Part shown: positions 26,017 to 35,523 of the stretch, one piece after another
How positions within the stretch are numbered: the stretch's first letter is position 1
How the letters are laid out: every line of letters starts with the position of its first letter
Assembly: GCA_017510065.1 (NCBI GenBank)
Contig: JAFWOB010000065.1
Span: 1 to 64,000 of the forward strand
Direction of reading: 5' to 3'
Source: Parasporobacterium sp.
Lineage (GTDB): Bacteria; Bacillota; Clostridia; Lachnospirales; Lachnospiraceae
Length of the DNA stretch: 64,000 nucleotides
Notes under the pieces: generated by a model
Databases searched by the model: none
What the model saw: the letters and a program-made list of their open reading frames with translations, nothing else
What the model was told of the DNA's origin: nothing
Position numbers and translations under genes: made by a program

Positions 26017-26835
26017 TCATTCGATCCGAATGGACAGCTCTGCAAGAAATTCCGTTTCGTCATTCGTATAGAATGGACTGACACCGGCATCTACAAACAT
26101 GCCGGTCAGCGGCGTGTAACGGTGTTCCTCCAGATAATCCCGGATGATCTGATAGGATCTTGTGGTATCGGCATGGAAAGGTCCGTGATAGCACATGGAG
26201 ATATACATGCCTTTCGGTTGGACCAGCAGCCGGTCGCTCTCACGATACTCTGTCAGTTTGGACAAGCTGTAGTCAAATACCGGTTTTGGTCCGGAAAACG
26301 GATCTTTTGCATAGAATCCGTGGTAATGACGCTGGACATCGATGTTATTATCCATAGCATAAAGATCATGCTGATAGGAACATTCCACATCGCTGACAAC
26401 AGGGTTGGTATTGTCAAATGGAATCTTCAGATAGTATACGGTTTCACGGTAAGTGATCTGCGGCCGGTCCAAAGGTTTCTGAAGAAGTTGGCGGACGGCT
26501 TCATATCCGCGCTGCATCCGCTCTTTTCGCAGTATGAGGGCATCTATTTTTTCACTGATCCGGACACTGCTGGTGGCAATGGCGTCGATATAGCTCTGCA
26601 TGGTCCTTCTGTCAAGAAACTGGTGCACTTCGTTGAGAGAGAACCCCAGCCTGGTCAGATGGATGATATACATGAATGTATAATAATCAAAAGGCGTATA
26701 GTACCGATAGCCGTTTGTTTCATCGACTGTCGGGCTTAAAAGCCCCATTTTCTCATAATGATACAGGGTTTCCCGTGTCGTCATACAGAGAGTCTTAAAT
26801 TCGCCGATCGTAAACAGTTCTTTTCCTGAATTCAT
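26017..26835 (-). CDS. MerR family regulator with GyrI-like effector domain
   Basis: The 272 residues begin with a MerR winged helix (FTIGEFKTLCMTTRETLYHY, then GYRYYTPFDYYT), continue with a long dimerisation coiled coil (about 85-125) and end in an AraC_E_bind/GyrI-like domain (GMYISMCYHGPFHAD). This is the BmrR/BltR-type layout, which senses organic ligands. It is divergent from the FAD/TRAP/MmgE operon, whose promoter has the distinctive MerR 19-bp spacer. I infer that it activates that operon when the transported substrate or a related molecule is present. Confidence 0.92.
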   Translation of the reverse strand: MNSGKELFTIGEFKTLCMTTRETLYHYEKMGLLSPTVDETNGYRYYTPFDYYTFMYIIHLTRLGFSLNEVHQFLDRRTMQSYIDAIATSSVRISEKIDALILRKERMQRGYEAVRQLLQKPLDRPQITYRETVYYLKIPFDNTNPVVSDVECSYQHDLYAMDNNIDVQRHYHGFYAKDPFSGPKPVFDYSLSKLTEYRESDRLLVQPKGMYISMCYHGPFHADTTRSYQIIRDYLEEHRYTPLTGMFVDAGVSPFYTNDETEFLAELSIRIE

Positions 26836-26863
26836 AAAAACCCATCTTTCTTACGAAAACAGA

Positions 26864-26894
26864 TTGACTTTGGGGTTACCCGAAAGTCTACAAT
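26864..26894 (+). promoter_or_regulatory. MerR-type promoter with 19-bp spacer and dyad operator
   Basis: TTGACT (26864-26869) and TACAAT (26889-26894) are separated by 19 bp, the elongated spacer that MerR activators correct by DNA distortion. GACTTTGGGG and CCCGAAAGTC form a dyad centred in the spacer with one mismatch. It reads toward the FAD oxidoreductase operon. Confidence 0.85.
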
Positions 26895-26960
26895 CAAACC
26901 GTAGTTCTATCGTTCATTATATTCCACATGGATTAACTGTCAATAAAAGGGAGGATGAAA

Positions 26961-28439
26961 ATGAGCCGAATGTTTATGGAAGAAGCCCGCAGTATTGAAG
27001 TATTTGACGAGTGCGACATCCTTGTAGTCGGCGGCGGAGCAGCCGGTCATTCTGCGGCGATCGCAGCTGCAAGAGCCGGCGCGAAAAACATTATCCTGCT
27101 CGAACGCTACGGATACATGGGTGGAGATGTCACCGGCGGATACGTGATCATGGTTCCTGCCCTGACCTGGAGGACCGGATCTTTTGTCCGCGGCCTTCAG
27201 GAAGAATGGTTCACTCGTATGAAGGATATTCCCGGTGCCGTGCTTGGTGCGGAAAAGGGGACCTATGGAAGTGAGAAGAAGGAAGATATCGAGTACTGGA
27301 CCCCGATCTGGGATGCCGTTTCGAGATGTGAGGATTCCACTCCGAGAGTTGTACGTTCTGTCTACTTTGAGCCAAATCAGCTGAAGATTGAAATGGATAA
27401 GATGCTTCTGGAAGAGAAGGCGAATATCCGCGTTTACTGTCACAGCTGGGCGAGCCGTCCCATTGTGGAGGATGGCGCTGTGACGGGCATTGTGTTTGAA
27501 AGCAAGGAAGGACGCAAAGCCATCAAAGCCAAAGTTGTCATTGATGCAACGGGAGACGGCGATCTGTATGCACAGGCCGGCGCTCCGTTTGCCATGGACA
27601 ATGACAGAAAGACCCGTTCCACAGACACCGCCCTTGTGTTCCGGGTAGGCGGCGTTGATTTCCGGAAGTTCTTTGCTGCTGCCAATAAGAGCAGGGAAGT
27701 TTTCGGAAAACTCATGGGCGGATTACGGGCCATCGTAGGACACGGTATGCTGCCTCTTCCGACGCCGTCCAATGAGATCGTCTGGTTCAACAACTGGATC
27801 AGCCCCATGAACTGTATTGACGTCAAAGATCTGACGTATACCGAGTTCCTGGTCAGGGATAAGATCCGCGATGTTATCAAGTTCATGCAGGACAACGCAG
27901 AGGGATTTGAAGGAGCATACCTGTATGATATTGCACCTCAGACCGGTGTCAGATGCAGCCGCCGGCTGAAGGGCGAATATATCATGACCCCGTTTGATTA
28001 TGCATTTCACCGGGAGTTCCCGGATACCATCGCCTGGCACAGTACGATCTGCCGTATCAACGATTCGGCTCCCATCGAGATCCCTTATCGGACGATCCTT
28101 CCGCAGGGAATCGAAAACCTCCTGTGCCCGGGACGTCATGTCTCTGCGGACAGCATTGCCATCGGCTGGATGAACCTGATCCCGCAGTGCGTAGGCACCG
28201 GTCAGGCAGCAGGCGTTGCGGCGGCAGTCGCGGTTACGGACGGGACTACAGTACGGGATGTGAATATCGAACGCGTGCAGGATATCCTGGTGGATCAGGA
28301 TGTGCCGCTGCCGAGGCATCCCAAGACGGATCCTTATCTGGAAGAGCTCTGCAAAGAATTTGACTATGGACACTATACCAAACTGTCCAAAATGGCAGCG
28401 GAGGATCCGAACCAGTTCATCAATTACCGTCAGCCTTGA
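26961..28439 (+). CDS. FAD-dependent oxidoreductase (FAD_oxidored type)
   Basis: The protein is 492 residues from the second ATG at 26961, 6 nt after GGGAGG. The N-terminal Rossmann segment DILVVGGGAAGHSAAIAAA binds FAD, and ERYGYMGGDVTGG follows as in the FAD_oxidored family. VVIDATGDGDLYAQAG is the second FAD motif, and the C-terminal NLLCPGRHVSADSIAIG segment closes the site. The substrate is unknown. As first gene of the MerR-controlled TRAP operon it probably oxidises or reduces the imported acid or a product of it. Confidence 0.88.
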   Translation: MSRMFMEEARSIEVFDECDILVVGGGAAGHSAAIAAARAGAKNIILLERYGYMGGDVTGGYVIMVPALTWRTGSFVRGLQEEWFTRMKDIPGAVLGAEKGTYGSEKKEDIEYWTPIWDAVSRCEDSTPRVVRSVYFEPNQLKIEMDKMLLEEKANIRVYCHSWASRPIVEDGAVTGIVFESKEGRKAIKAKVVIDATGDGDLYAQAGAPFAMDNDRKTRSTDTALVFRVGGVDFRKFFAAANKSREVFGKLMGGLRAIVGHGMLPLPTPSNEIVWFNNWISPMNCIDVKDLTYTEFLVRDKIRDVIKFMQDNAEGFEGAYLYDIAPQTGVRCSRRLKGEYIMTPFDYAFHREFPDTIAWHSTICRINDSAPIEIPYRTILPQGIENLLCPGRHVSADSIAIGWMNLIPQCVGTGQAAGVAAAVAVTDGTTVRDVNIERVQDILVDQDVPLPRHPKTDPYLEELCKEFDYGHYTKLSKMAAEDPNQFINYRQP

Positions 28440-28458
28440 CAGAAAGAAGGGATGAACA

Positions 28459-29070
28459 ATGAAAGTGATCAGAGGAATAAGCAGATTCTTCGTGTGGATG
28501 ACCATGTTCTTCATTGTTGCGCTCATGCTGCTGATGGTTGCGGAAGTGCTGCTGCGTTCCATCTTCGGAAAGGCGATCCTGGGATCCACGGAATGGGCGT
28601 GTATGCTGCTGTTATTTGAACTGACATCCATCGGCGCAGCAATCCTGTCAAACCGGATGATCAAAGTCAATATGGTTACAGTAAGATTTTCCGCAAAAGC
28701 ACAGGTGATCCTGGATATCATCATGCTGACCTTGTGTTCGGGGATCATAGGGTTGGTGGCATGGAGACAGTTTATGTTTGCCATGAAAAGCATGTCCGAC
28801 GGAACGAAGTATATTACCCTGGGCCTGCCGCAGTGGCCGTTCATCGTGCTGTTTTCCCTGGCTTACGCTGTCGGAGCGATCACAACGCTCTGCGTTCTGA
28901 TCCGGAAGATTGTTAATGCCGCAAAGGGAAAATGGGAACTGGAAAAGGAACTGGAAGACATGGATCCTGTTTTCGTATTCGGAAAACATATTCCGGAAAG
29001 GCTCAAGCGGCTGATGGAAATGGATCCGAAACAGCAGCAGAAGGAAGGAGGGAATGAACATGAGTCCTGA
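28459..29070 (+). CDS. TRAP transporter small permease, DctQ family (system 2)
   Basis: The 203 residues have four predicted helices. The signature ADVLLR-type segment appears as VAEVLLRSIFGKAILGSTEW. The C-terminal cytoplasmic tail is longer than in system 1 (KLEKE-type charged residues to the end). It lies 19 bp after the oxidoreductase and its stop overlaps the start of the dctM gene. Confidence 0.92.
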   Translation: MKVIRGISRFFVWMTMFFIVALMLLMVAEVLLRSIFGKAILGSTEWACMLLLFELTSIGAAILSNRMIKVNMVTVRFSAKAQVILDIIMLTLCSGIIGLVAWRQFMFAMKSMSDGTKYITLGLPQWPFIVLFSLAYAVGAITTLCVLIRKIVNAAKGKWELEKELEDMDPVFVFGKHIPERLKRLMEMDPKQQQKEGGNEHES

Positions 29071-30361
29071 GATCATCGGCTTGATCGGACTGATCGTCCT
29101 TCTGGTCCTTCTGGCGCTGAAAATGTGGGTTGGCGCTGCCATGCTTCTGGTAAGCACCATCGGGATCATTATCCTGAAAGGCACCGGCGTAGCCCTTACC
29201 CAGGCGGGAAGCTCCACGTTTACGAACCTGAACTCCTATACATTTACCGTGATTCCCATGTTTTCCCTGATGGGGATGGTCATTGCAGAATCGTCTATGG
29301 GAAAGGATCTGTATGACTGTGCTTATGCTGTGGTTGGCCGGTTCCGCGGAGGACTTGCTTCCGCCACGGTGGTTGCCTGCGGCGTCCTTGGCGCCATTAC
29401 CGGTTCCACCCATATCGCCTGCATGGTCATGGCCAAGGTGGCTGTTCCGCAGATGGAAAAAAATAACTATGAAGAGAGCTTTGCATTAGGTTCAGTTGCC
29501 GCAGGAGCGCCTCTGGCAATCCTGATCCCGCCCAGTATCGGATTCATCATCTTTGGTATCCTGACGGAGAATTCCATTGGAAAACTCTTCATGTCCGGAT
29601 TCGGCGTCGGGATCGTGCAGATCGTCCTGTATATCATACTGATCTGGCTGCTGTGCCTGATCAATCCGAAAAAAGGGCCAAAAGGACCGAAGCAGGGCAT
29701 GAAAGTGATTCTGAAGACCATTGTTAAGATTATTCCCATCATGCTTCTTCTGGGCCTGGTGCTGGGAGGCATCTATGGCGGAATCTTTACTACAACGGAA
29801 GCAGGCGCCATCGGCGCGTTGGGATCCATCATCATTTCCTTTGCTTTCCGGCAGATCACGGTGAAAAATCTTCTGCGGGCGATCAAGGATACCGCTGTCA
29901 TGAGCGGCATGGTGTTTTTCCTGGTGGGATCCACCTATCTGTTCGTGACCTTCATGAGCCTCAGCAAGATCCCAATGTGGTTATCCCGTGTGATCGTCGG
30001 ACTGGATGTTCCCAACTGGGTGATCGCCGCAGCGATCATCGTCCTGTATTTCATCCTTGGCATGTTCCTGCCGGATGTCCCGATGATCGTCCTTACGGTC
30101 CCGGTGCTTTACGGCGCTTTGACCAAGCGGGGCTTTGATCCGATCTGGCTGGGAGCATTTATCGTAAAACTGATGGCAGTCGGAGGGATCTCACCGCCTG
30201 TAGGCCTGACAGTCTTTACCCTGTCCGGAACCATCAAGAGGCCGCCCGGAAAGATCTTTAAAGGTGTTATGCCGTTTCTGCTGGTAGATGTGATCATCCT
30301 GATACTGATGATCATCTTCCCGGAAATTGCAACATATATTCCCAATCATATGGCTGGTTAA
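29060..30361 (+). CDS. TRAP transporter large permease, DctM family (system 2)
   Basis: The 433-residue channel subunit has about 12 hydrophobic helices. GAPLAILIPPSIGFIIFG and FYVITAPLGL-like closing motifs (here GGISPPVGLTVFTLSG) are typical. The ATG at 29060 is preferred because GGAGGG lies 7 nt upstream; an ATG two codons earlier is too close. It overlaps the dctQ stop, so the two are translationally coupled. Confidence 0.94.
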   Translation: MSPEIIGLIGLIVLLVLLALKMWVGAAMLLVSTIGIIILKGTGVALTQAGSSTFTNLNSYTFTVIPMFSLMGMVIAESSMGKDLYDCAYAVVGRFRGGLASATVVACGVLGAITGSTHIACMVMAKVAVPQMEKNNYEESFALGSVAAGAPLAILIPPSIGFIIFGILTENSIGKLFMSGFGVGIVQIVLYIILIWLLCLINPKKGPKGPKQGMKVILKTIVKIIPIMLLLGLVLGGIYGGIFTTTEAGAIGALGSIIISFAFRQITVKNLLRAIKDTAVMSGMVFFLVGSTYLFVTFMSLSKIPMWLSRVIVGLDVPNWVIAAAIIVLYFILGMFLPDVPMIVLTVPVLYGALTKRGFDPIWLGAFIVKLMAVGGISPPVGLTVFTLSGTIKRPPGKIFKGVMPFLLVDVIILILMIIFPEIATYIPNHMAG

Positions 30362-30398
30362 TACGTTTTCACAAATACTCATAAGGAGGAGAAAAAAC

Positions 30399-31478
30399 AT
30401 GAAAAAAATTGCAAAATTATTGGGTGTTTTACTGGCATGTGTTCTGTGCTTCGGTATGATCGTACAGGCGGAGCCGGCAGAGGAAGTCGTTTACGACGGA
30501 CCGGAGATGACGCTGTCCTTCAGCTTCAGCTCCAGTGAAGAGCTGTCCATCGTATATACCAATCCCTGCAAGATGATCACAGAGCGAACCGGCGGAAAGG
30601 TCCAGTTTGACAATTACTTCAGCGGTTCTCTGGCACCGGCTGCGGATGCACTGGATGCCTGCGGCACAGGACTGGCGGATATGGCGGATATTACTCTGAC
30701 CAATACTCCGGACAGATTTCCGTATTCCCAGCAGGTAACCGGATATCCGTTCCTGGGATTCACAAGCTTCTGCATGGCAGCGGATGTCATGAGAGAATTC
30801 ATCCCGAACAATGAATACTGCATGGCGGAATTTGAAGCAGCCAATATCTATCCGCTGTTCTTTACAGGCGTATGGGGAACAGCTGTTGTTATGAAGGATG
30901 ACGTTGAGGTCATGTCTCCGGAAGATCTTGCAGGTAAGAAGATGATGGTTTCCTCTCCGACAGAGGCAATGTTCCTGACCAATGCCGGCGGAACTCCGGT
31001 TCCGCAGCCTCCGACGGAAATGTTCCAGAATTTCCAGAGCGGACTGGTCGACGGTTCGATCTATGGTCTGTACATCTGCGATATCTTCGGCGCACTGGAA
31101 CTGGCTCATCATGTTTCCATGCTGGAGAACAGCTTCACCACCGGCTGCCGTGTAGCCGGCATTAACCTGGATCTGTGGAACTCCTTTACACCGGAACTGC
31201 AGCAGATCTTTATCGAGTGCTTCAACAGCCCGGAAGAGTGGGATCTTGCGACCGAATACTGGATCAAGTCCGATCAGGACCATCTGGACAACTGTGAGAA
31301 ATGGGGCATCCCTGTGGTTGACGTGAAGGGCGACGATATGAAGCCGTGGATCGAAGCTGCAAAGCCGCTGGGCGATGCCAAGATGCAGGAGCTTTATGAT
31401 GCGGGCAATACCCATGTCTTCGAAGTCCTGGATGCATTGAACGAAGCGATCGACAACTATGACGGAGAGTATAAATAA
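30399..31478 (+). CDS. TRAP transporter solute-binding protein, DctP family (system 2)
   Basis: The 359 residues start at the ATG at 30399, behind AAGGAGGAG; upstream in-frame codons overlap dctM and have no site. A signal peptide (about 1-25) precedes the mature receptor. The ligand segment AGKKMMVSSPTEAMFLTNAG has no Arg at the place where system 1 has LRCPSGG, so the ligand or its clamping probably differs from a simple dicarboxylate. Confidence 0.9.
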   Translation: MKKIAKLLGVLLACVLCFGMIVQAEPAEEVVYDGPEMTLSFSFSSSEELSIVYTNPCKMITERTGGKVQFDNYFSGSLAPAADALDACGTGLADMADITLTNTPDRFPYSQQVTGYPFLGFTSFCMAADVMREFIPNNEYCMAEFEAANIYPLFFTGVWGTAVVMKDDVEVMSPEDLAGKKMMVSSPTEAMFLTNAGGTPVPQPPTEMFQNFQSGLVDGSIYGLYICDIFGALELAHHVSMLENSFTTGCRVAGINLDLWNSFTPELQQIFIECFNSPEEWDLATEYWIKSDQDHLDNCEKWGIPVVDVKGDDMKPWIEAAKPLGDAKMQELYDAGNTHVFEVLDALNEAIDNYDGEYK

Positions 31479-31496
31479 ACGTCAGATTCATAATTT

Positions 31497-31527
31497 TGCG
31501 GGGGTACCATGCGTACTCCCGCATTTT
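31497..31527 (+). terminator. Attenuator hairpin between the TRAP receptor and MmgE/PrpD genes
   Basis: TGCGGGGGTAC (31497-31507) pairs with GTACTCCCGCA (31513-31523, one G-U pair), followed by TTTTAT. The short U-run suggests partial termination inside the operon. Confidence 0.65.
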
Positions 31528-31552
31528 ATCTTTATCATGAGAGGAGCCAGCC

Positions 31553-32953
31553 ATGAGCGTAACAGATAAAATACTGGATTTTGCGGAAACATACGGCAAT
31601 TATGAGAATCTTCCCCCGGAGGTCATCCATGAGGTCAAAATGCTCCTTCTGGACGGGATCGGCAATGCCCTGGCGGGAATTGCATCAGATAAAGGAAAGA
31701 TTGGCGTCGAGATGGCCCATCAGATTGGTGGAAATCCCGTTTCCTCTGTGATCGGTACAGGCGGAAAAGTTTCAGCACCGATTGCGGCATTTGCCAATGC
31801 AGAACTGCTAAATGGATTGGATATGGATCCCATTCCCCATGTCCCGCCGCTGGTGATCCCCAGTGTTCTTGCAACAGCCGAGATGGAAAAGCTAAACGGC
31901 AAAAAGCTGATCGCTTCCCTGGCTGTAGGCCTGGAACTGGGCATGCGCATCTGTGGGATCTTCGGTATGGTGATGATCGTATCCTATATGAAATACAATA
32001 AAACACCGGACTGCTTCAGTAATGGCAATGAGAGCGTGATCGCTGCAGCAGTAGCGGATGCGATTGCCATGGGTCTTTCCAGGAAGCAGATTGCCAATGC
32101 CCTTGGCATAGCAGCTTACTATTGTACGCTGCCGGTCTGCAGGGATTGGGAAAGCTCCTGCCCGAAGACTATGGTGAAGTATGCGCCGATGTCCTTCCTG
32201 GCCCAGGGAAGTGTGGAAGCCGCCATGCTGGCAAGAGCCGGCTATACCGGTACTGCCACGACTCTGGACAATGAGTACGGCTTCCCGATGTATGACAACA
32301 ATAACAAAGAAATCTGGAATGAAGAGCAGATGGCAGGGGGGCTGGGAGAACGCTGGAATCTGCTGAACATTATATATAAACCGTATCCCTGCTGCTCCTT
32401 TATCCATCCTGTGCTGGACTGCTTTAAACGGATCGTGGACCGGGAAAGGCTGAGCAGGTTCGATATTGAAGAGGTACAGTGCCACACGGCTCCGTTCAAT
32501 GCCCATCCGGATCAGTACGCTGTGGAAAACCAGATTGATGTGCAGTTCAGTGCGCCGTATTGCTTTGCGCTGATGATCAACCATTATCCGGTAGGCGCCG
32601 GATGGCAGTCGAAAAAAGCTCTGAAGGATCCGGACGTCCGCGAGTTCATGCCGAAAGTGAAAATGAATGTGGCACCGGAATATGCGCAGTACCGGAAGAC
32701 CAATCCCAAGAGCTGGTACGGAAGAGTGGAATTGAAGACAACAGATGGCCGGGTATTCAAGGAAGAGACCATGTATCCCACTGGAGCCAAAGTCCCCGGA
32801 TATGCCTTTTCGGATGAAGATATGATCAGGCGCTTCCGGGAAATGGGATCGGAAATCCTGACCGATGAGAAACTGGAAAGGGCATCTGACATCATCATGA
32901 ATCTTGAAAAACAGGATTCTCTTGACGGGCTGTTTGCGAATATCACGTTGTAA
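31553..32953 (+). CDS. MmgE/PrpD family protein (first copy)
   Basis: The 466 residues match the family of 2-methylcitrate dehydratase, cis-aconitate decarboxylase and iminodisuccinate epimerase. Family features seen: an N-terminal all-helical half with LLLDGIGNALAGI, the AFANAELLNGLDMDP segment that replaces the common N-x2-x-H-x2-D-x-DD motif in degenerate form, and a C-terminal lid domain (KPYPCCSFIHPVLDC, family form KPYPCCRxxHP). The exact reaction (hydration, decarboxylation or epimerisation of a polycarboxylate) cannot be assigned. Confidence 0.85.
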   Translation: MSVTDKILDFAETYGNYENLPPEVIHEVKMLLLDGIGNALAGIASDKGKIGVEMAHQIGGNPVSSVIGTGGKVSAPIAAFANAELLNGLDMDPIPHVPPLVIPSVLATAEMEKLNGKKLIASLAVGLELGMRICGIFGMVMIVSYMKYNKTPDCFSNGNESVIAAAVADAIAMGLSRKQIANALGIAAYYCTLPVCRDWESSCPKTMVKYAPMSFLAQGSVEAAMLARAGYTGTATTLDNEYGFPMYDNNNKEIWNEEQMAGGLGERWNLLNIIYKPYPCCSFIHPVLDCFKRIVDRERLSRFDIEEVQCHTAPFNAHPDQYAVENQIDVQFSAPYCFALMINHYPVGAGWQSKKALKDPDVREFMPKVKMNVAPEYAQYRKTNPKSWYGRVELKTTDGRVFKEETMYPTGAKVPGYAFSDEDMIRRFREMGSEILTDEKLERASDIIMNLEKQDSLDGLFANITL

Positions 32954-32973
32954 TATAGAAAGAAGTGATGATC

Positions 32974-34371
32974 ATGAAGAAAGAATATGCCAGTCCCAAG
33001 GGGACCGAACTCCTATGCGAGAATCTGGTGAACACAGGCCTGGGAGATCTGAGTGAGGACAATATCAGGATCTTTAAGGACAGACTCCTGGATATGATCG
33101 GATGTATCCTGGGCGGTTCTATTGTAAAGGAAAACAAATTTCTGGAGGAGAGGATGCTGGAGTGGGGCGGCCTTGAAGAAGCCCCGGTATTTGCCTCTGA
33201 AGGAAGAAGACTTCCTCTCCCGCACGCTGCCATGCTCAATGCCATCAAGGCAAGGTCCAATGATTTCGGCAGTATGCTGTTCAAAGTGCATTCAGATGCC
33301 ATGCCTTCCCATATGGGAGAGACCCTCTTTCCTCTGAGCCTGACCCTGGCAGATACGATCAAAACGAATGGAGAAGCATTTATCACCAATATGGTGGCGG
33401 CTGAAGATATGATGGGAAGGCTCCTTTATGTGCTTCCTGTCCGTTTTCCCACGGATATGCAGTTGATCTCCAGCGCGGCTGCCGCAGTGGCAGGCAGATA
33501 TTATGGTTTCAATGCGCAGCAGATGAAAGATGCTCTCGGTTATGCCGCGACCAATGCCACGGATCCGGGAGACGCCTATTTTGACTATTCGGAAGAATTC
33601 AAATATCATAACGGAGCCAGTGCCCAGATGGGGATCATGGCGGCGGAACTGGTAAAAGGAGGATGGACGGGGCTCAAAGATCCCTACTTCGGACGCGCCG
33701 GTCTGATCTCTTCGAAGGTGAAGGACGAACAGTATCCCCCGTTATATGAAAAGATATTTGAAGATCTCGGCAAGGTCTATTATACGGAAACCGCTTTTAA
33801 ACTGTCGCCGGGCGGGATTCCCATGACTGCTATCGTGCAGGCGGGAAAGAAACTACATGAACGTCTGAAACATGTCTATGGGAATATTGCACCGGACAAG
33901 ATCAAGGCAATCCATGTATATGGTGCGGAAAATATCTATCACGGGTACTATTCCAATCCATTTGTCCGCAGAAACCAGATCAATGCCCTGTTTGCCTATC
34001 GTTTCGCAGCGGTCTGTGCTATACTGTACGGCAGTATAAAAGTATCTTATGTTCAGACCGATTATATCAATGCCCATCAGGAACTGTTAAGGCTGGCGGA
34101 AGAAGCAACTATGGATGTCTATCGTCCGGCGGACGGACATCCCAAGATGAAAGCCGTTGCGGAAATGAAAGACGGACAGCAGTTTGGCGTGGAAGAAAAT
34201 TTCTTTGCCATGGACCGCTATCCGACAAAAGAAGAGTTAACAGCGAAGTTCAGGGATCAGTTTGACACATTTGGCAAACTTCCTAAAGCAAATGCAGACA
34301 GGATCATATCCCTCACGGCGTCCGTTGAAACGCTGGAAGATATGCGAGAATTGACAGAATTAATATATTAG
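32974..34371 (+). CDS. MmgE/PrpD family protein (second copy)
   Basis: The protein is about 465 residues from the ATG at 32974; GTG and ATG codons just upstream are also open. It shows the same family layout (RLLDMIGCILGGS, AMLNAIKARSNDFGSM, helical core with MKDALGYAATNATDPGD), but it is clearly diverged from the first copy and lacks the KPYPCC segment. Two unequal adjacent copies suggest either a heteromer or two successive steps on related substrates. Confidence 0.82.
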   Translation: MKKEYASPKGTELLCENLVNTGLGDLSEDNIRIFKDRLLDMIGCILGGSIVKENKFLEERMLEWGGLEEAPVFASEGRRLPLPHAAMLNAIKARSNDFGSMLFKVHSDAMPSHMGETLFPLSLTLADTIKTNGEAFITNMVAAEDMMGRLLYVLPVRFPTDMQLISSAAAAVAGRYYGFNAQQMKDALGYAATNATDPGDAYFDYSEEFKYHNGASAQMGIMAAELVKGGWTGLKDPYFGRAGLISSKVKDEQYPPLYEKIFEDLGKVYYTETAFKLSPGGIPMTAIVQAGKKLHERLKHVYGNIAPDKIKAIHVYGAENIYHGYYSNPFVRRNQINALFAYRFAAVCAILYGSIKVSYVQTDYINAHQELLRLAEEATMDVYRPADGHPKMKAVAEMKDGQQFGVEENFFAMDRYPTKEELTAKFRDQFDTFGKLPKANADRIISLTASVETLEDMRELTELIY

Positions 34372-34387
34372 GGAAAGGAACCAGAAC

Positions 34388-35452
34388 ATGACATACAACA
34401 AGATCCCGTTTCAGGAAACGGAAATGCAGTCAGGAGAAGAGTATAAGCGGCCGATCCCGGGAGCACCGGGTATCCTGAAGCCGGCTTATCCCATTTCCCC
34501 CAGGGAAAATTTCAAAAGAACCCTTGCCGGAGAACCGGTATGGATTCCCAGTGATATGGAGCTTTTGATGTTTGCGCCGGCCACCATCGGTGAAAATCTG
34601 ACCAGAGGCATGGTGATCGATACGAAAAGAGTTCCACCGGAAGAATTCGGCGGAAAGGATTTCTTCGGAGTCGATTGGGTCTTTGTTCCGGAACAGGGAG
34701 GATCCATGGTAAAACCAGGGAATCCGCTGATGGAAGAAGCCTGTGAATGGAAGGAGAAAGTTGTCTTTCCGGATATGTCTGCATGGGATTGGGAAGAGTG
34801 CGCTGCCAGGAACAAGCCGCTCCTTTCTCAGGGAAAAATGATCAAAACCCCTGTCTATACGGGATTTTTTGAGCGGTTGGTTTCCTTTATGGATATGGAA
34901 GGCGCCCTGGTTGCCCTGATCGATGAAGAGCAGCAGGATGATGTGAAGGAGTTGTTCGACCGTCTGGCTGATTTTTATATCGAGTATATCGTCAACATGA
35001 AGAAATATTTCGATATTGATATCGTGTGGTTCCATGATGACTGGGGATCCCAGAGAGCCCCGATGTTCTCTTATGATACGGTAGAGGAAATGATCCTCCC
35101 AGCCCTGAAAAAGGTGGTTGCCGGAGTCCATGAAGCGGGCGTGATCTTTGAATTCCACAGCTGCGGCATGATTGAGCCTCTGGTTCCCCTGATCGCGGAA
35201 GCGGGAGCTGATCTGTGGGACGGACAGATCATGAACGATAAAGCCACACTCAGCAAGACCTACAGGGGCAAGCTTGGGATCGAAGTGGAATCGCCGATCC
35301 AGCCTGACATGTCAGACGAGGAGGCGCGGGAACGTATCAAAGTGCTACTGGAGCAGCATGCACCGGGCATTTTCCTTGGGAAAACGTTCCGGGCAGATCC
35401 CCGTCTCACCCCGCTCGCCTATGAAGAGTCCCGCAAACTGTATTGCGGCTGA
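34388..35452 (+). CDS. UroD-superfamily protein, probable zinc methyltransferase-like enzyme
   Basis: The 354-residue TIM-barrel protein belongs to the uroporphyrinogen decarboxylase superfamily, which includes corrinoid methyltransferases MtaA/MtbA. Visible: an N-terminal SPRENFKRTLAGEPVWIP opening, FHDDWGSQRAP and HSCG at His257-Cys259, matching two zinc ligands of MtaA-type enzymes. The rest of the tetrapyrrole site of true HemE is not seen. No corrinoid protein gene lies nearby, so the methyl acceptor, if any, is elsewhere. It is the last gene of the MerR-controlled operon, 16 bp after the second MmgE/PrpD gene. Confidence 0.82.
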   Translation: MTYNKIPFQETEMQSGEEYKRPIPGAPGILKPAYPISPRENFKRTLAGEPVWIPSDMELLMFAPATIGENLTRGMVIDTKRVPPEEFGGKDFFGVDWVFVPEQGGSMVKPGNPLMEEACEWKEKVVFPDMSAWDWEECAARNKPLLSQGKMIKTPVYTGFFERLVSFMDMEGALVALIDEEQQDDVKELFDRLADFYIEYIVNMKKYFDIDIVWFHDDWGSQRAPMFSYDTVEEMILPALKKVVAGVHEAGVIFEFHSCGMIEPLVPLIAEAGADLWDGQIMNDKATLSKTYRGKLGIEVESPIQPDMSDEEARERIKVLLEQHAPGIFLGKTFRADPRLTPLAYEESRKLYCG

Positions 35453-35523
35453 AAATCGGCTTTTTATCGAAAGGTGCTGGTCTTTACGCTACTGGCAGAA
35501 CCTTCTCAAAACAGTATTTTCTC

